DNA from: Shewanella gaetbuli
GTDB taxonomy: Bacteria > Pseudomonadota > Gammaproteobacteria > Enterobacterales > Shewanellaceae
Direction: 5' to 3'
Length of the DNA: 64,000 nucleotides
NCBI RefSeq assembly: GCF_023284065.1
Contig: NZ_JAKIKP010000012.1
Span: 45,182 to 109,181 of the forward strand
Shown: positions 46,476 through 56,632 of the stretch, in pieces
Layout of the letters: each line of letters opens with the position of its first letter
Position numbering within the stretch: the stretch's first letter is position 1
The notes under the pieces: generated by a model
What the model was told of the DNA's origin: nothing
What the model saw: the letters and a program-made list of their open reading frames with translations, nothing else
Databases searched by the model: none
Translations under genes and position numbers: made by a program

Positions 46476-47005
46476 TGCAAAGCTTGATTATATATTCTAC
46501 TGTTGATGGCCAAACCTTGGCTATATGTCAGCGAATAGAACAGCATTTATTACAAGCGGGTAGAAGCGTAAAGCTAATTGAAATAAACCAAGTGACACAA
46601 ACTGATATAGCTAATTGTGAACAGGTGATAATAGGTGCCAGTATTCGATATGGTAAGCACCGGCCCGAATTATTTAAGTTTATTGCGACTCATTTAGCGG
46701 CAATTGAACAAAAACCTAATAGCTTTTTTACGGTGAATGTTGTTGCTAGAAAACCGTTAAAAAACACCCCAGAGACTAACCCTTATATGATTAAGTTTTT
46801 ACAGCTTACCTTATGGAAGCCTAAGCTATTAGGGGTGTTTGCAGGCAAAATTGACTATCCTAAATACGGTTTTTTTGACAAATTTATGATTCGATTAATA
46901 ATGTGGATAACCAAAGGGCCAACAGATACCTCTGGAACGTTTGAGTTTACCGATTGGGATAAGGTTGATGCGTATGCCGCTAACATTGTAAAGCAGTTGA
47001 GCTAA
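46475..47005 (+). CDS. hemG: Protoporphyrinogen IX dehydrogenase HemG (copy 1)
   Basis: Flavodoxin-like enzyme that oxidises protoporphyrinogen IX using the quinone pool, the penultimate haem step. The FMN loop reads STVDGQTLAI, close to E. coli STRDGQT. Then come GASIRYGKH, the HemG-specific long loop VNVVARKPLKNTP and FDKFMIRLIMW. Length is 176 residues from the ATG at 46475, overlapping the trkH stop. This is the syntenic copy (trkH-hemG). Confidence 0.94.
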   Translation: MQSLIIYSTVDGQTLAICQRIEQHLLQAGRSVKLIEINQVTQTDIANCEQVIIGASIRYGKHRPELFKFIATHLAAIEQKPNSFFTVNVVARKPLKNTPETNPYMIKFLQLTLWKPKLLGVFAGKIDYPKYGFFDKFMIRLIMWITKGPTDTSGTFEFTDWDKVDAYAANIVKQLS

Positions 47006-47037
47006 ACAAGCATACGCCATAGTTAGAACAGAATGGC

Positions 47038-47343
47038 TTATGCGCAATAGCGGCGATGCAAAATAGACATAACTTCAGTCACCTGTTCATTCTTTAAGGT
47101 GTAATAGACAATCTGCGAGCTTTTGCGAGTCGCCACTAAATCTTCGGTGCGTAATACCGCAAGGTGCTGTGATAATGCAGACTGACTTAACGGTACGGTT
47201 TCATTAAGCTCTGTAACACTCATTTCTTTTTCAAGTAATAAGCATAAAATCATTAATCTATAAGGGTTTGCAATTGCCTTTAGCCATTTGGCAGCTGTTT
47301 CTGCATTTTCTAGCATGGTTGTAACATCAATATCTTGCTGCAT
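47038..47343 (-). CDS. ArsR-family repressor of the BigR/YgaV/SqrR type
   Basis: Winged-helix repressor of 101 residues from the ATG at 47343 (MQQDIDVTTMLENA), which has GAGGA upstream; a GTG 16 codons earlier is less likely. The metal-binding ELCVCDL motif of ArsR/SmtB is absent. Instead Cys34 (MILCLLLEKE) and Cys100 (RRYCA) match the two cysteines of E. coli YgaV and BigR, which sense sulfide or persulfide and, for YgaV, haem. It is divergent from hemG copy 2 and probably controls it or itself. Confidence 0.87.
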   Translation of the reverse strand: MQQDIDVTTMLENAETAAKWLKAIANPYRLMILCLLLEKEMSVTELNETVPLSQSALSQHLAVLRTEDLVATRKSSQIVYYTLKNEQVTEVMSILHRRYCA

Positions 47344-47508
47344 TCGACTTTCCTCAACCTCAAATTTATTTTCGAATAATACGCTTGCCACATCTAGATC
47401 TCAAATTTGACCATAAATTATATGAGCTAATTCTAATTTGTGATCGTTTCATCGGTATCGTTTGATAAATTTTGCCACACTCATTCTTATTTCTTTTAAG
47501 GAAGCCTT

Positions 47509-48060
47509 ATGACCAAAGTTTTGGTGCTGTACTATTCTCGTGGCGGACATACTGCTCAAATTAGTCGTGCAATAGCTCAGCAAATCATGGCTAGTGGTGC
47601 AGAATGTGATGTGGTGAATATTCATGATGTAAAAAACAATCTTGAATGGTCAAAATATCATGCCGTAGCACTAGGCGCGTGTGTGTTATATGGCTCATAT
47701 CATAAGTCAGTTTTTCGTTTTGTAGAGCAATATCAGGCACAGCTAGCCGCCATTCCAAACAGCTTCTTTTGTGTCAATGTGGTGGCTAGAAAACCAGAAA
47801 AAAGAGTGCCAGAAAACAATAAATACCTGCAAAAGTTTTTATTGTTGTCACCTTGGAAACCACAAGATGTGAAAATTATTGCCGGTTTAGTCGATTATCC
47901 GTCATGGCGTTGGTACGACAGTTTGATGATTCGATTAATTATGAAAATGACCGATGGACCAACCGATCCTAAAGCCATTATTGATTATACTGACTGGCAA
48001 GATGTAGCGTGTTATGGCGAACACATTTTGTCACTCGCTCAAGAGTCTACGCAGGCTTAG
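47509..48060 (+). CDS. hemG: HemG-like protoporphyrinogen IX dehydrogenase (copy 2)
   Basis: 183-residue flavodoxin-like HemG paralogue. Its FMN loop is YSRGGHTAQI, unlike copy 1. Its HemG loop (VNVVARKPEKRVPENN) and tail (RWYDSLMIRLIMKMTDGPTD) are nearer to E. coli HemG than are those of copy 1. It has AAGGA upstream. Its stop overlaps the convergent trkH copy 2 stop by four bases. Either copy could be the main enzyme, or one may have another quinone or flavin role. Confidence 0.87.
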   Translation: MTKVLVLYYSRGGHTAQISRAIAQQIMASGAECDVVNIHDVKNNLEWSKYHAVALGACVLYGSYHKSVFRFVEQYQAQLAAIPNSFFCVNVVARKPEKRVPENNKYLQKFLLLSPWKPQDVKIIAGLVDYPSWRWYDSLMIRLIMKMTDGPTDPKAIIDYTDWQDVACYGEHILSLAQESTQA

Positions 48061-49499
48061 TAACGCCAAAATTGAGGGTGGAACAAAACCGCCACGGTGA
48101 GAATTTCTAATCGACCAAGTAGCATACCAATTGCAAGAGTCCATTTAGCCAAGTCTGGTATGCTGGCAAAGTTACCTGCTGGCCCAATAATGGGTCCTAA
48201 TCCGGGGCCTACATTCGCCACAGCTGTAATTGCCCCGGTAAAGCTGGTGACGGTATCTAAGCCAGTTAATACTAAGGCCATCGATAACGTTAAAATAACG
48301 ATGAAAAACAGCATAAAAAAAGTAATCAATGAGCGGACAATATCTTCTCTAACGGTATGGCCGTTATAAGTTTCTTTGAAAATACCGTTAGGATGAAACT
48401 GCTGTTTGATTTGTTGGCGCATAATGGCCATAGAGATCTGAAATCGGAATATTTTTATACCGCCAGATGTTGAGCCTGAACAGCTGCCGATTAACATTAA
48501 AAACAAAAATGCAGTCCCCGCAAACGCTCCCCATGCTTGATAATCTGTTAAGCCGAATCCCGTTGTAGTAACCACTGAAATAACATTAAAACTAGCTAGC
48601 CGCAATGCATCAATAAACAAGACTGACTGGTGTAGCCAAAGCCATATTGCAATAGCAAAGGACACCGAAAATATGAATAGTAGAAAACCTTTTACTTGCT
48701 GATCGTTCCAAATACTTATATTACGTTGTTGAATGGATTGCACAAACATTAATAAAGGTAAGCCACCTGCCAGCATAAATACCACGCCTACCCAGTGTGA
48801 TGCATTTGAGAAGTGCGCCATTGAGCTATCTGAAGTTGAGTACCCGCCGGTGGATAATGTGGTCATGGCATGGTTAATTGCTTCAAACCAATTCATTCCC
48901 GCAAGGCGGTACGACAAGGTACATAATAAAGTTAAGCCGCAATATACCCAGAATAAATACTTCGCCATATGTTGAGTTCTAGGGGTGGATTTTTCACTCC
49001 AATCAGATGATTCCGTTCTAAATAACCGCATACCACCAACATTTAAAAACGGTAATACCGCCACAGCCATAACAATAAAGCCAATACCACCAAGCCATTG
49101 TAATAATGAACGCCATATCAAAATGCTGTGATCCATTGAATCAAGCCCTGACAACACGGTTGACCCCGTTGTGGTGATACCCGACATGGTTTCAAAAAAG
49201 GCGTCGGTATAACTAATACCATGATAAAGCGTGAACGGTAAGGCAGCACAAAAGCTAACCGCTAACCACGTGGCACTGGTGAGTACAAACATGTCGCGGA
49301 TATTTAAGCTGATATTGCGTAAGCGGCCAGATTGAATACAAAAAATGGCAATACTGCCTGTAAGGAGTGCGGATAGGATGAAGTCGCCGATGGTTTCTTC
49401 GTTATAAATAAAGGCAAACACCATCGGAATAAGCATGAAGCCAGTTAAAATGGACAGGAAAATACCTATCACAAAAACAAGCTGCTTAACGTTAATCAT
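48057..49499 (-). CDS. trkH: Trk potassium uptake protein TrkH (copy 2)
   Basis: Second Trk channel subunit, 480 residues. Pore-loop sequences include TTTGSTVLSG, LSTGGYSTSD, VTTTGFGLTD and VANVGPGLGPI. It is 5 bases downstream of trkA, so it is likely co-transcribed with its own regulator. It differs clearly in sequence from copy 1 (45018-46475), so it is not a recent duplicate. The stop codon overlaps hemG copy 2 in the opposite orientation. Confidence 0.95.
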   Translation of the reverse strand: MINVKQLVFVIGIFLSILTGFMLIPMVFAFIYNEETIGDFILSALLTGSIAIFCIQSGRLRNISLNIRDMFVLTSATWLAVSFCAALPFTLYHGISYTDAFFETMSGITTTGSTVLSGLDSMDHSILIWRSLLQWLGGIGFIVMAVAVLPFLNVGGMRLFRTESSDWSEKSTPRTQHMAKYLFWVYCGLTLLCTLSYRLAGMNWFEAINHAMTTLSTGGYSTSDSSMAHFSNASHWVGVVFMLAGGLPLLMFVQSIQQRNISIWNDQQVKGFLLFIFSVSFAIAIWLWLHQSVLFIDALRLASFNVISVVTTTGFGLTDYQAWGAFAGTAFLFLMLIGSCSGSTSGGIKIFRFQISMAIMRQQIKQQFHPNGIFKETYNGHTVREDIVRSLITFFMLFFIVILTLSMALVLTGLDTVTSFTGAITAVANVGPGLGPIIGPAGNFASIPDLAKWTLAIGMLLGRLEILTVAVLFHPQFWRY

Positions 49500-49504
49500 G
49501 TTAA

Positions 49505-50914
49505 TTAAAAGAAAAACGCGCTCGGTTGAAAGAGTTTTTCGACATCACCGATAAACTTCTTGTTTACTAAGAATAAAATAACATGATCTCCTTGTTCTAT
49601 AACCGTTCTATCATGCCCCATTAGCACTTCATCTTGACGAACAATGGCACCAATGGTGGTTCCTGGTGGCAGTTTTATTTCGCTAATTTGTTTACCCACC
49701 ACTTTTGAAGTGTTCGAATCACCATGAGCAATGGCCTCAATAGCCTCTGCCGCCCCACGACGCAATGAGTAAACATTGCAGATATCACCTTGGCGAATAT
49801 GAGTTAACAGCGCTGAAATAGTGGTTTGCTGTGGTGAAATTGCAATATCAATATTGGCTTCTTGAACAATATCGACATAGGCTTCGCGTTGAATCAGCAC
49901 CATGACCTTTTTGGCTCCTAACCGTTTCGCTAACAAGGCCGCCATAATATTTGCTTCATCGTCATTGGTGACGGCAATAAATACATCTGTTTGGTCAATG
50001 TGCTCTTCGTTGAGCAATTCTTGATCAGAGGCGTCGCCACAAAATACTGTTGTTTTATCAAGTTTTTCTGACAGCATTTCTGCTCGTTCTTGGCGATGGT
50101 CTATAAGCTTAACAGAGTGATTTTTTTGCAAACGCTTAGCTAAACCGAAACCAATGTTACCGCCACCGGCAATCATGATGTTTCGGTAAGAGTTATCAAG
50201 CTTTTGCATTTCACTCATGACGGCACGAATGTGGCGGCTGTCGGCGACAAAAAATACTTCATCATCGGCTTCAATAATGGTTGTTCCCCTAGGCATAATA
50301 GCTTTACCTTGGCGGAAAATAGCCGCGACTCTGGTATCAATATTAGGCATATGCTCCCGCAAGGTGGCTAACGCATTGCCTACAAGTGGACCACCATAAT
50401 AAGCTTTAACAGCCACTAAGCTTAATTTACCGTCAGCAAATTCTAAAACTTGTAAGGCGCCTGGATACTCTACCAATCGATGGATGTATGCGGTGACTAA
50501 TTGTTCAGGTGCAATCAATTCATCAATAATAAAGCCACCGCGAGGTTTCGCGTCACTGCCTTTTACTTCTGAATCAATAAACAGCTTTTCTCTTAAATCA
50601 AGGTATGGCTCTGAACGAATTCGAGCAATTTTGGTGGGCGTGCCAAACAATGAATAGGCGATTTGGCAAGCAGCCATATTACATTCATCACTGTTAGTGA
50701 CGGCAATCAGCATGTCAGCATCTTCTGCGCCGGCTTCTTTTAGCACGTTTGGATGCGCACCGTGGCCAACGACAACCCGCAAATCAAACTTATCTTGTAG
50801 AATCCGTAATCGGCTGCGGTCATTATCAATCAAGGTAATGTCGTTATTTTCGCCTACTAAGTTTTCTGCGAGTGTGCCGCCAACTTGTCCTGCGCCCAAG
50901 ATGATAATTTTCAT
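49505..50914 (-). CDS. trkA: Trk system regulatory protein TrkA
   Basis: Cytoplasmic NAD/nucleotide-binding subunit that gates TrkH. It has two tandem RCK modules, each with a Rossmann glycine motif ([13 protein letters not shown] near residue 7 and [13 protein letters not shown] near residue 240) and a C-terminal regulatory lobe. Length is 469 residues (E. coli 458). It lies between rsmB and trkH copy 2 in the def-fmt-rsmB-trkA order known from E. coli, with trkH added here. Confidence 0.97.
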   Translation of the reverse strand: MKIIILGAGQVGGTLAENLVGENNDITLIDNDRSRLRILQDKFDLRVVVGHGAHPNVLKEAGAEDADMLIAVTNSDECNMAACQIAYSLFGTPTKIARIRSEPYLDLREKLFIDSEVKGSDAKPRGGFIIDELIAPEQLVTAYIHRLVEYPGALQVLEFADGKLSLVAVKAYYGGPLVGNALATLREHMPNIDTRVAAIFRQGKAIMPRGTTIIEADDEVFFVADSRHIRAVMSEMQKLDNSYRNIMIAGGGNIGFGLAKRLQKNHSVKLIDHRQERAEMLSEKLDKTTVFCGDASDQELLNEEHIDQTDVFIAVTNDDEANIMAALLAKRLGAKKVMVLIQREAYVDIVQEANIDIAISPQQTTISALLTHIRQGDICNVYSLRRGAAEAIEAIAHGDSNTSKVVGKQISEIKLPPGTTIGAIVRQDEVLMGHDRTVIEQGDHVILFLVNKKFIGDVEKLFQPSAFFF

Positions 50915-50930
50915 ATACTTGTTACTGTCC

Positions 50931-52214
50931 TTACACTGCTTTTACTAAACGAGCGTAGTAAAATCCGTCCATATTGTCTTGGCCGGGCAAAATTTGCCAG
51001 CCAATGTCATGCGCATTGGGTTGTTGTTCAATGGTGACTAATTTAGCGTCAGGTGTTCGTGCTAAAAAATGTTCCACTTGCTGGCGGTTTTCTTCAGGCA
51101 AAATTGAACAAGTGGCGTATAACAATGTGCCGCCTGGCTTTAACCATGTCCAGCAATGATCAAATATTTGCTGTTGAAGTTGCGCTAGCTCTTCAATATC
51201 TTTGTTTTTACGCAGCCACTTAATATCAGGGTGACGTCTGATGACACCCGTCGCTGAACAAGGGGCATCTAATAAAATACGATCAAACTGTTTGCCTTGC
51301 CACCAAGCGGGGATGTCTGCGGCATCTCCATGAATAACTTGCGCTTTTAAATTCAATCTGTCTAGATTCTGTTGTACTCTGGCTAAACGACTTTCATCAA
51401 AATCTACCGCAACCAGCTCGATTTCTGGCGCAATTTCTAATAAATGACAGGTTTTACCCCCCGGTGCAGCGCAGGCATCTAAAATTAATTCACCGTTTTG
51501 CGGGGCTAATAATGTTGCCGCCCATTGTGCCGCGCCATCTTGAACTGATGCTGCGCCATCTGCAAAGTGTGGCAATACATTCACATCTTTTGGGCTATCT
51601 AGCAATATAGCGTCTGGGCTTGAGCCTGCACTCGCGCCTAGCTCTTGCTCTGTTAAGGCTTGTAAGTACTCTGCGCGAGATTGCGACAATTGATTATTTC
51701 GCAACCACATAGGCGGTCTTTGATGGCTTTGTTCAATAATGTCTTGCCAGTGGTCTGGGTAAGCTTGTTGAATACGCTTAATAAACCACGCTGGGGTATT
51801 ATATTTTAAGGTATCTGAGTCAGTATTTAATGGGGCATTGTTACGTTGTATATTTCGTAATACACCATTAACCACTTTGACTAAACCATCAAACTTAAGT
51901 TGTCGGCAGGCTTCAGCTGTTTCAGAAATCGCCGCATGGGCGGGTATACGGGTAAAGTATAGTTGGTAGCAACCGACTAATAGCAGTTGATACACTATGC
52001 GTTGCTTACCTTTAAAAGGTTTTGCTAAGCAATCACTGACACATTTATCGAGTTGAGGAAGTTGGCGCATGACGCCGTAACAAATCTCAGCTAAAAGTGC
52101 TTTATCTTTACTATTTTCTAAAGATTGTTGTTGGTTTGGCAGTGCTACTGACAGTGACACGCCTTTTTCTAACACATCAAAAATGGCTTTAGCGGCTAGT
52201 GCTCGCACATTCAT
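50931..52214 (-). CDS. rsmB: 16S rRNA m5C967 methyltransferase RsmB (Sun)
   Basis: SAM-dependent RNA methyltransferase. The N-terminal NusB-like RNA-binding domain ([16 protein letters not shown]) precedes a C-terminal methyltransferase domain with [15 protein letters not shown], the DAPCSATG motif and the nucleophile-type [11 protein letters not shown] start at the ATG at 52214 (427 residues), one base after the fmt stop; an upstream in-frame start would overlap fmt. Confidence 0.96.
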   Translation of the reverse strand: MNVRALAAKAIFDVLEKGVSLSVALPNQQQSLENSKDKALLAEICYGVMRQLPQLDKCVSDCLAKPFKGKQRIVYQLLLVGCYQLYFTRIPAHAAISETAEACRQLKFDGLVKVVNGVLRNIQRNNAPLNTDSDTLKYNTPAWFIKRIQQAYPDHWQDIIEQSHQRPPMWLRNNQLSQSRAEYLQALTEQELGASAGSSPDAILLDSPKDVNVLPHFADGAASVQDGAAQWAATLLAPQNGELILDACAAPGGKTCHLLEIAPEIELVAVDFDESRLARVQQNLDRLNLKAQVIHGDAADIPAWWQGKQFDRILLDAPCSATGVIRRHPDIKWLRKNKDIEELAQLQQQIFDHCWTWLKPGGTLLYATCSILPEENRQQVEHFLARTPDAKLVTIEQQPNAHDIGWQILPGQDNMDGFYYARLVKAV

Positions 52215-52215
52215 G

Positions 52216-53172
52216 TTAGTTTGCCTCTTGGCTAAGTTGAGTGCCAACGGCAAACCAGTCGGCGCGAGAATTTAAAATATCGCCAACAGGCAGCGGCTTT
52301 TTGTTTGGCAATTGCATGGTTTCAATCACCAAGCAGCCTTGTGCGGTCGCAACAACAATGCCATTTTTATCAGCTTCAGTGATAGTGCCTGGACTTGCTT
52401 CGGTAACCGTATCATTGTAGCTAACTTTCCATACCTTGATGCTGCTTTGTTGGTGCTCAAAAAAGCTAACAGGCCAAGGGTTAAAGGCACGAACTTCTTG
52501 CCATAATTGTTTTGCAGGCTTGTTCCAATCTAACTTAGCTTCTTCTTTTGACAGCTTTTGCGCGTAGTTAGCGTCAGACTCATCTTGTTTGATGGCTGCT
52601 AACGTGCCTTCGCTTAATTGTGCTAAAGCATCAATTAGTGCCTCAGGCCCTTGTATGGCGAGTTTTTCATAAAGGGTTGCTGACGTATCAGTGTCTTCAA
52701 TTTTCAGCGACGTTTTGAGTAGCATATCACCAGTGTCTAAGCCGATATCCATTTGCATGATAGTCACACCTGTTTCAGTATCACCTGCCCATAAGGCTCG
52801 TTGAATAGGTGCGGCGCCTCGCCAACGAGGTAATATCGAACCATGTACATTTATGCAACCAAGCCTTGGGGTGTCTAACACGACTTGAGGAAGAATTAAC
52901 CCATAAGCCACAACGACCATTATGTCTGCATTTAACGAGGCTAACTCTAGTTGAGCTTCTTCAGTACGTAAAGAAGCTGGTTGAAGTACCGTAATATTAT
53001 GCTCTTGAGCTAGTTGCTTTACTGGGCTTGGTGTGAGCTTTTTCCCTCTACCTGCTGGCCTGTCTGGTTGGGTGTATACCGCACATACATTATGTTCTGA
53101 ATTGATTAATGCCTGTAAATGGCGCGCGGCAAAGTCAGGTGTGCCTGCAAATATAATATTTAACGGTTTCAA
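52216..53172 (-). CDS. fmt: Methionyl-tRNA formyltransferase
   Basis: Formylates initiator Met-tRNA. It has the catalytic region [20 protein letters not shown], with NVHGS and the downstream [18 protein letters not shown]. The C-terminal OB-like domain binds tRNA. Length is 318 residues. It is 8 bases downstream of def, whose product later removes the formyl group, and one base before rsmB. Confidence 0.98.
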   Translation of the reverse strand: MKPLNIIFAGTPDFAARHLQALINSEHNVCAVYTQPDRPAGRGKKLTPSPVKQLAQEHNITVLQPASLRTEEAQLELASLNADIMVVVAYGLILPQVVLDTPRLGCINVHGSILPRWRGAAPIQRALWAGDTETGVTIMQMDIGLDTGDMLLKTSLKIEDTDTSATLYEKLAIQGPEALIDALAQLSEGTLAAIKQDESDANYAQKLSKEEAKLDWNKPAKQLWQEVRAFNPWPVSFFEHQQSSIKVWKVSYNDTVTEASPGTITEADKNGIVVATAQGCLVIETMQLPNKKPLPVGDILNSRADWFAVGTQLSQEAN

Positions 53173-53180
53173 ATTTATTC

Positions 53181-53693
53181 CTATGCTTCTTTTGCTGCTA
53201 AACGGGCTTCTTTTTCAAGTTTAGTTTTAATGCGTTGGCGTTTCAGCGGAGATAAATAGTCAACGAATAATTTACCTTGAAGGTGGTCCATTTCGTGTTG
53301 AATACAGATAGCAAAAAGCTCATCGGCTTCAACTGTAAATTCTTCGCCATTGCGGTCTAGCGCTTTTAGGGTGACACGTTCTTTACGATCAACCTTCGCG
53401 TAGATACCCGGCACAGATAAACAGCCTTCTTCATTTGCAAAGTCGCCTTCAGCGGCAATAATTTGTGGGTTGATGAAAATGGTAGGACGCTCAACATCAT
53501 CTTGTAGATCCATCACAATTAATTGTTGGTGAAAATCTACTTGTGTTGCTGCTAAACCAATGCCTTTTTCGTGGTACATTGTTTCTAACATGTTATCAAT
53601 TTGTGTTTGCAAAACAGGGCCGAAGTCGGTTACAGGCTTGGCTACCGTGCGCAAACGCTCATCTGGGAAACGTAAAACATTTAATAATGACAT
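53181..53693 (-). CDS. def: Peptide deformylase
   Basis: Fe2+-dependent enzyme that removes the N-formyl group from nascent proteins. All three motifs are present: GIGLAATQ (44-51), EEGCLS (metal ligand Cys91) and HEMDH (133-137). The length of 170 residues is normal. It starts the def-fmt-rsmB-trkA-trkH run and is divergent from the LysM gene. Confidence 0.98.
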   Translation of the reverse strand: MSLLNVLRFPDERLRTVAKPVTDFGPVLQTQIDNMLETMYHEKGIGLAATQVDFHQQLIVMDLQDDVERPTIFINPQIIAAEGDFANEEGCLSVPGIYAKVDRKERVTLKALDRNGEEFTVEADELFAICIQHEMDHLQGKLFVDYLSPLKRQRIKTKLEKEARLAAKEA

Positions 53694-53819
53694 ATATAAA
53701 CTCTTAACAAGTCTGACAATTTTTAGCTAGTTAGCTATACTGACGATAAAAAATAGGATAATTTTAATCCTAACGGACTTCCAATAACAGTAAAAAGCTC
53801 AATTAAAGAGCTTTAAAAC

Positions 53820-54926
53820 ATGGACAACACCATGAAACGGATAATATTACTTGCATTTGTAACATTGAATATTTTCGGGTTGAATGCTGACACATTAACA
53901 TTAAAAGCTGGGCATCCAGATACTTATATTGTTAAAAAAGGCGATACACTCTGGGATATATCTGGCTATTTTTTAAAAGATCCATGGCGTTGGCCTAAAT
54001 TGTGGGGGGTAAACCCACAAATTGCGAATCCTCATCTAATTTATCCTGGCGACCGTCTAACATTAGTCTTTATTGATGGCCAACCTAGATTGGTCAAAAA
54101 ACAGCATATCAAAAAGGGTGTTGAAGGACGTATTGTACCTAAAGATGGTGCCATACCGGCAATTGATTTAGCACTTATTCAACCTTACCTAGTGCAAAAC
54201 CGTGTTGTTGCCCAAGAGTGGCTTGATGAGCAACCGATGGTGTTAAGTGGTGAAAGCCCATCTAAACATCATATTTTAGGTGATGTTGTGTATGTGAATG
54301 CGGATATGCCTGTAGGGCAGAAGGTGGCAATTTATCAACCTGGTCGCGAGTTTTCAGATACTGAAACCGGTGAAGATTTAGGTCGAGAAGTCATTTTAAC
54401 GGCCAGCGGCAGAGTTACCGCAAATGGTGATGTGTCGAAAGTAGAGTTATTAAGTAACTTACGTGAAACTAAAATAGGTTATGCGGTCGTTCCTGTTGAG
54501 GATGATGCATTAATGTCAGCTTACTTTTTACCTACTGCCGCGGAGCTAGATGTACCAGCACACGTGTTAGCAACAGCAAGCCAAAATCGCGAAGCAGGTA
54601 AACTTGAAGTCGTTTATTTAGATAAGGGATTAGCTGCTGGGGTACAGCCCGGCCATGTATTTGCTATTTATCGTGATGGTGAAGAAGTTGTTCTAGATAA
54701 TTCAGGCACGCCTGTTAGACCTGTTGATCGCTCAACATATGACAAATTAGTTGCGCATATTTCTGATGATAAAGTCTTTAAAGTACCAGATGTGTACCAT
54801 GGAAACTTAATGGTATTTAAGGTGTTTGATAAAACAAGCTTAGGGCTAATTATGCAAAGTGATCGTGCCGTTCGGGTGAAAGATAAACTGATTACACCTG
54901 ATTCTTTGATAGAACTTGGTGAGTAA
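53820..54926 (+). CDS. LysM-domain exported protein
   Basis: 368-residue envelope protein. A signal peptide precedes a single LysM peptidoglycan-binding domain (YIVKKGDTLWDISGYFLKDP ... ANPHLIYPGDRL, about 35-85), then a long C-terminal region of unknown fold. Translation could begin at the ATG at 53820 or at 53832 (MKRIILLAFVTLNIFGL); the second gives the cleaner signal. It lies next to dprA in many gammaproteobacteria, but its role is not established. It overlaps the unusual dprA 5' region. Confidence 0.88.
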   Translation: MDNTMKRIILLAFVTLNIFGLNADTLTLKAGHPDTYIVKKGDTLWDISGYFLKDPWRWPKLWGVNPQIANPHLIYPGDRLTLVFIDGQPRLVKKQHIKKGVEGRIVPKDGAIPAIDLALIQPYLVQNRVVAQEWLDEQPMVLSGESPSKHHILGDVVYVNADMPVGQKVAIYQPGREFSDTETGEDLGREVILTASGRVTANGDVSKVELLSNLRETKIGYAVVPVEDDALMSAYFLPTAAELDVPAHVLATASQNREAGKLEVVYLDKGLAAGVQPGHVFAIYRDGEEVVLDNSGTPVRPVDRSTYDKLVAHISDDKVFKVPDVYHGNLMVFKVFDKTSLGLIMQSDRAVRVKDKLITPDSLIELGE

Positions 54927-55009
54927 TCACTGATTCTCTGGTCGACTGGCTAGTTGTTTCCTCTGTATCTGGGCTAGGACCTGCTCGGGTAAAACAATTA
55001 TTAGCTCAC

Positions 55010-56029
55010 ATGGATGTCGAGGAGTTGAGGCAAAGGTTGCAGTATGAACCTGAATCTTTACCTCTTTCTTCCAAAATAGGCGCAATTGACTTCAATAAAG
55101 TCGATAGCGCACTTAAATGGCTTGAACAGGCCGATAATCATTATATTATTGGTTTGTTTGATCCGCTTTACCCATCGCTTTTACAGCAAATTTATGACCC
55201 TCCGACCGTGTTATTTATTAAAGGCAATATCAATGCTTTATTGCCACCCTCAATTGCCATTGTGGGCAGCAGAAACATGTCTCTTCATGGTGCCAATACC
55301 ACGGCTAAAATTGCTCAAGACCTCAGCCTTAAAGGGTTTTCAATAACCAGCGGTTTGGCTGCTGGCATCGATGGAGCAGCACACCAGGCTGTGGTGAAGT
55401 GCCAAGGTGTCACCATTGCGGTTTTAGGCTGTGGTATTGATGTGGTTTATCCTAAGCGGCATAAACAACTTTACATAGATATTCAACATGATGGTTGTAT
55501 TGTCAGTGAGCTATGGCCGCAGGTGAGCCCTATTGCTAGTCATTTTCCCAAACGTAATCGTATTGTCAGTGGACTAAGCATTGGGACGTTAGTGGTTGAG
55601 GCTGCGCGTAAGAGCGGTTCATTAATTACGGCTCGTTTAGCAATGGAACAAAACCGAGAAGTGTTTGCTGTTCCAGGGTCTATTGTGGGTCAATACCATC
55701 AAGGTTGTCATGATTTAATTAAAAATGGAGTCAAACTTGTTGAGGATGCTGCCGATATAATAGAAGAATTATCAAGTTTATCTCAATTTCACCTTGATCA
55801 ATTACATCAGCGTCACCATATTGAACAAAGTGAAATGAGTAATTTGCCATTTTCTCCACAGTTAGCTAGTCTGTTAAAAAGTGTTGGGTATGAAACGACA
55901 ACAATTGATGCAGTCGTTGAGCACAGTGGAGAACCGCTAGATCTGGTGTTAGTACAATTGCTTGAACTTGAGTTACAAGGGTGGGTTGCAGTAGTGCCCG
56001 GTGGTTACGTCAGACTAAAGAGGAGTTAG
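55010..56029 (+). CDS. dprA: DNA-processing protein DprA (Smf); true start probably upstream
   Basis: Loads RecA on incoming single-stranded DNA during natural transformation. The Rossmann-like core has [34 protein letters not shown] and [12 protein letters not shown], and a C-terminal winged-helix region follows. The first ATG is at 55010 (339 residues). The reading frame continues upstream to 54923 without a stop and encodes VSSVSGLGPARVKQLLAH, typical of the DprA N-terminus. No ATG, GTG or TTG is available there; ATC at 54926 or CTG at 54938 are the nearest candidates. It is coupled to smg. Confidence 0.9.
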   Translation: MDVEELRQRLQYEPESLPLSSKIGAIDFNKVDSALKWLEQADNHYIIGLFDPLYPSLLQQIYDPPTVLFIKGNINALLPPSIAIVGSRNMSLHGANTTAKIAQDLSLKGFSITSGLAAGIDGAAHQAVVKCQGVTIAVLGCGIDVVYPKRHKQLYIDIQHDGCIVSELWPQVSPIASHFPKRNRIVSGLSIGTLVVEAARKSGSLITARLAMEQNREVFAVPGSIVGQYHQGCHDLIKNGVKLVEDAADIIEELSSLSQFHLDQLHQRHHIEQSEMSNLPFSPQLASLLKSVGYETTTIDAVVEHSGEPLDLVLVQLLELELQGWVAVVPGGYVRLKRS

Positions 56030-56031
56030 CC

Positions 56032-56505
56032 ATGTTTGATATCCTCATGTATTTATTTGAGAACTATGTTCATAGTGAAATTGAGTTATTGGTTGATGAA
56101 GATGAGTTAACCAAAGAACTGACTCGTGCAGGTTTTCATCAGGTCGACATTATTAAAGCATTGTCATGGCTTGAGCATCTAGCCGATTTGCAAGAAAGTG
56201 ATCAACCGTATTTATGTAATCATGCACAGCAATCTTTTCGTATTTACACTAAAGCAGAAATGGCTAAGTTAGATGTGCAATCAAGAGGCTTTTTACTGTT
56301 TTTAGAGCAAATTCAAGTCCTCAGCGTTGAAACCCGTGAAATGGTTATTGACCGAGTGATGGAGTTAGACGAACCCAGTTTAGTGTTAGAAGACTTAAAA
56401 TGGGTTGTGTTGATGGTGCTATTTAATGTGCCCGGAAATGAATCTGCATATGAGCAAATGGAAGATTTAATTTTTGAACAACCTGATGGTCGGTTACATT
56501 CATAA
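56032..56505 (+). CDS. smg: Smg family protein (DUF494)
   Basis: 157-residue, acidic, mostly helical protein of the conserved Smg family, starting [16 protein letters not shown]. The ATG at 56032 is two bases after the dprA stop and has AGGAG six bases upstream inside dprA. Function is unknown; its genetic link to dprA and topoisomerase-like yrdD is conserved in E. coli. A terminator follows. Confidence 0.93.
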   Translation: MFDILMYLFENYVHSEIELLVDEDELTKELTRAGFHQVDIIKALSWLEHLADLQESDQPYLCNHAQQSFRIYTKAEMAKLDVQSRGFLLFLEQIQVLSVETREMVIDRVMELDEPSLVLEDLKWVVLMVLFNVPGNESAYEQMEDLIFEQPDGRLHS

Positions 56506-56520
56506 ATTATTGAGTAAATG

Positions 56521-56544
56521 AAAGGAGGCGTGGCCTCCTTTTTT
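56521..56544 (+). terminator. Intrinsic terminator after smg
   Basis: AAAGGAGGC and GCCTCCTTT arms with a 3-base loop, followed by a T-run, in the smg-yrdD gap. Confidence 0.88.
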
Positions 56545-56632
56545 GATCTTGTGAACATAAAGTAAACTAATTTCAGCAAGCTTTAAGCAAAAATATTTAC
56601 CCTTACCACGTTGGAAGCAAACTAGAAGTCCT

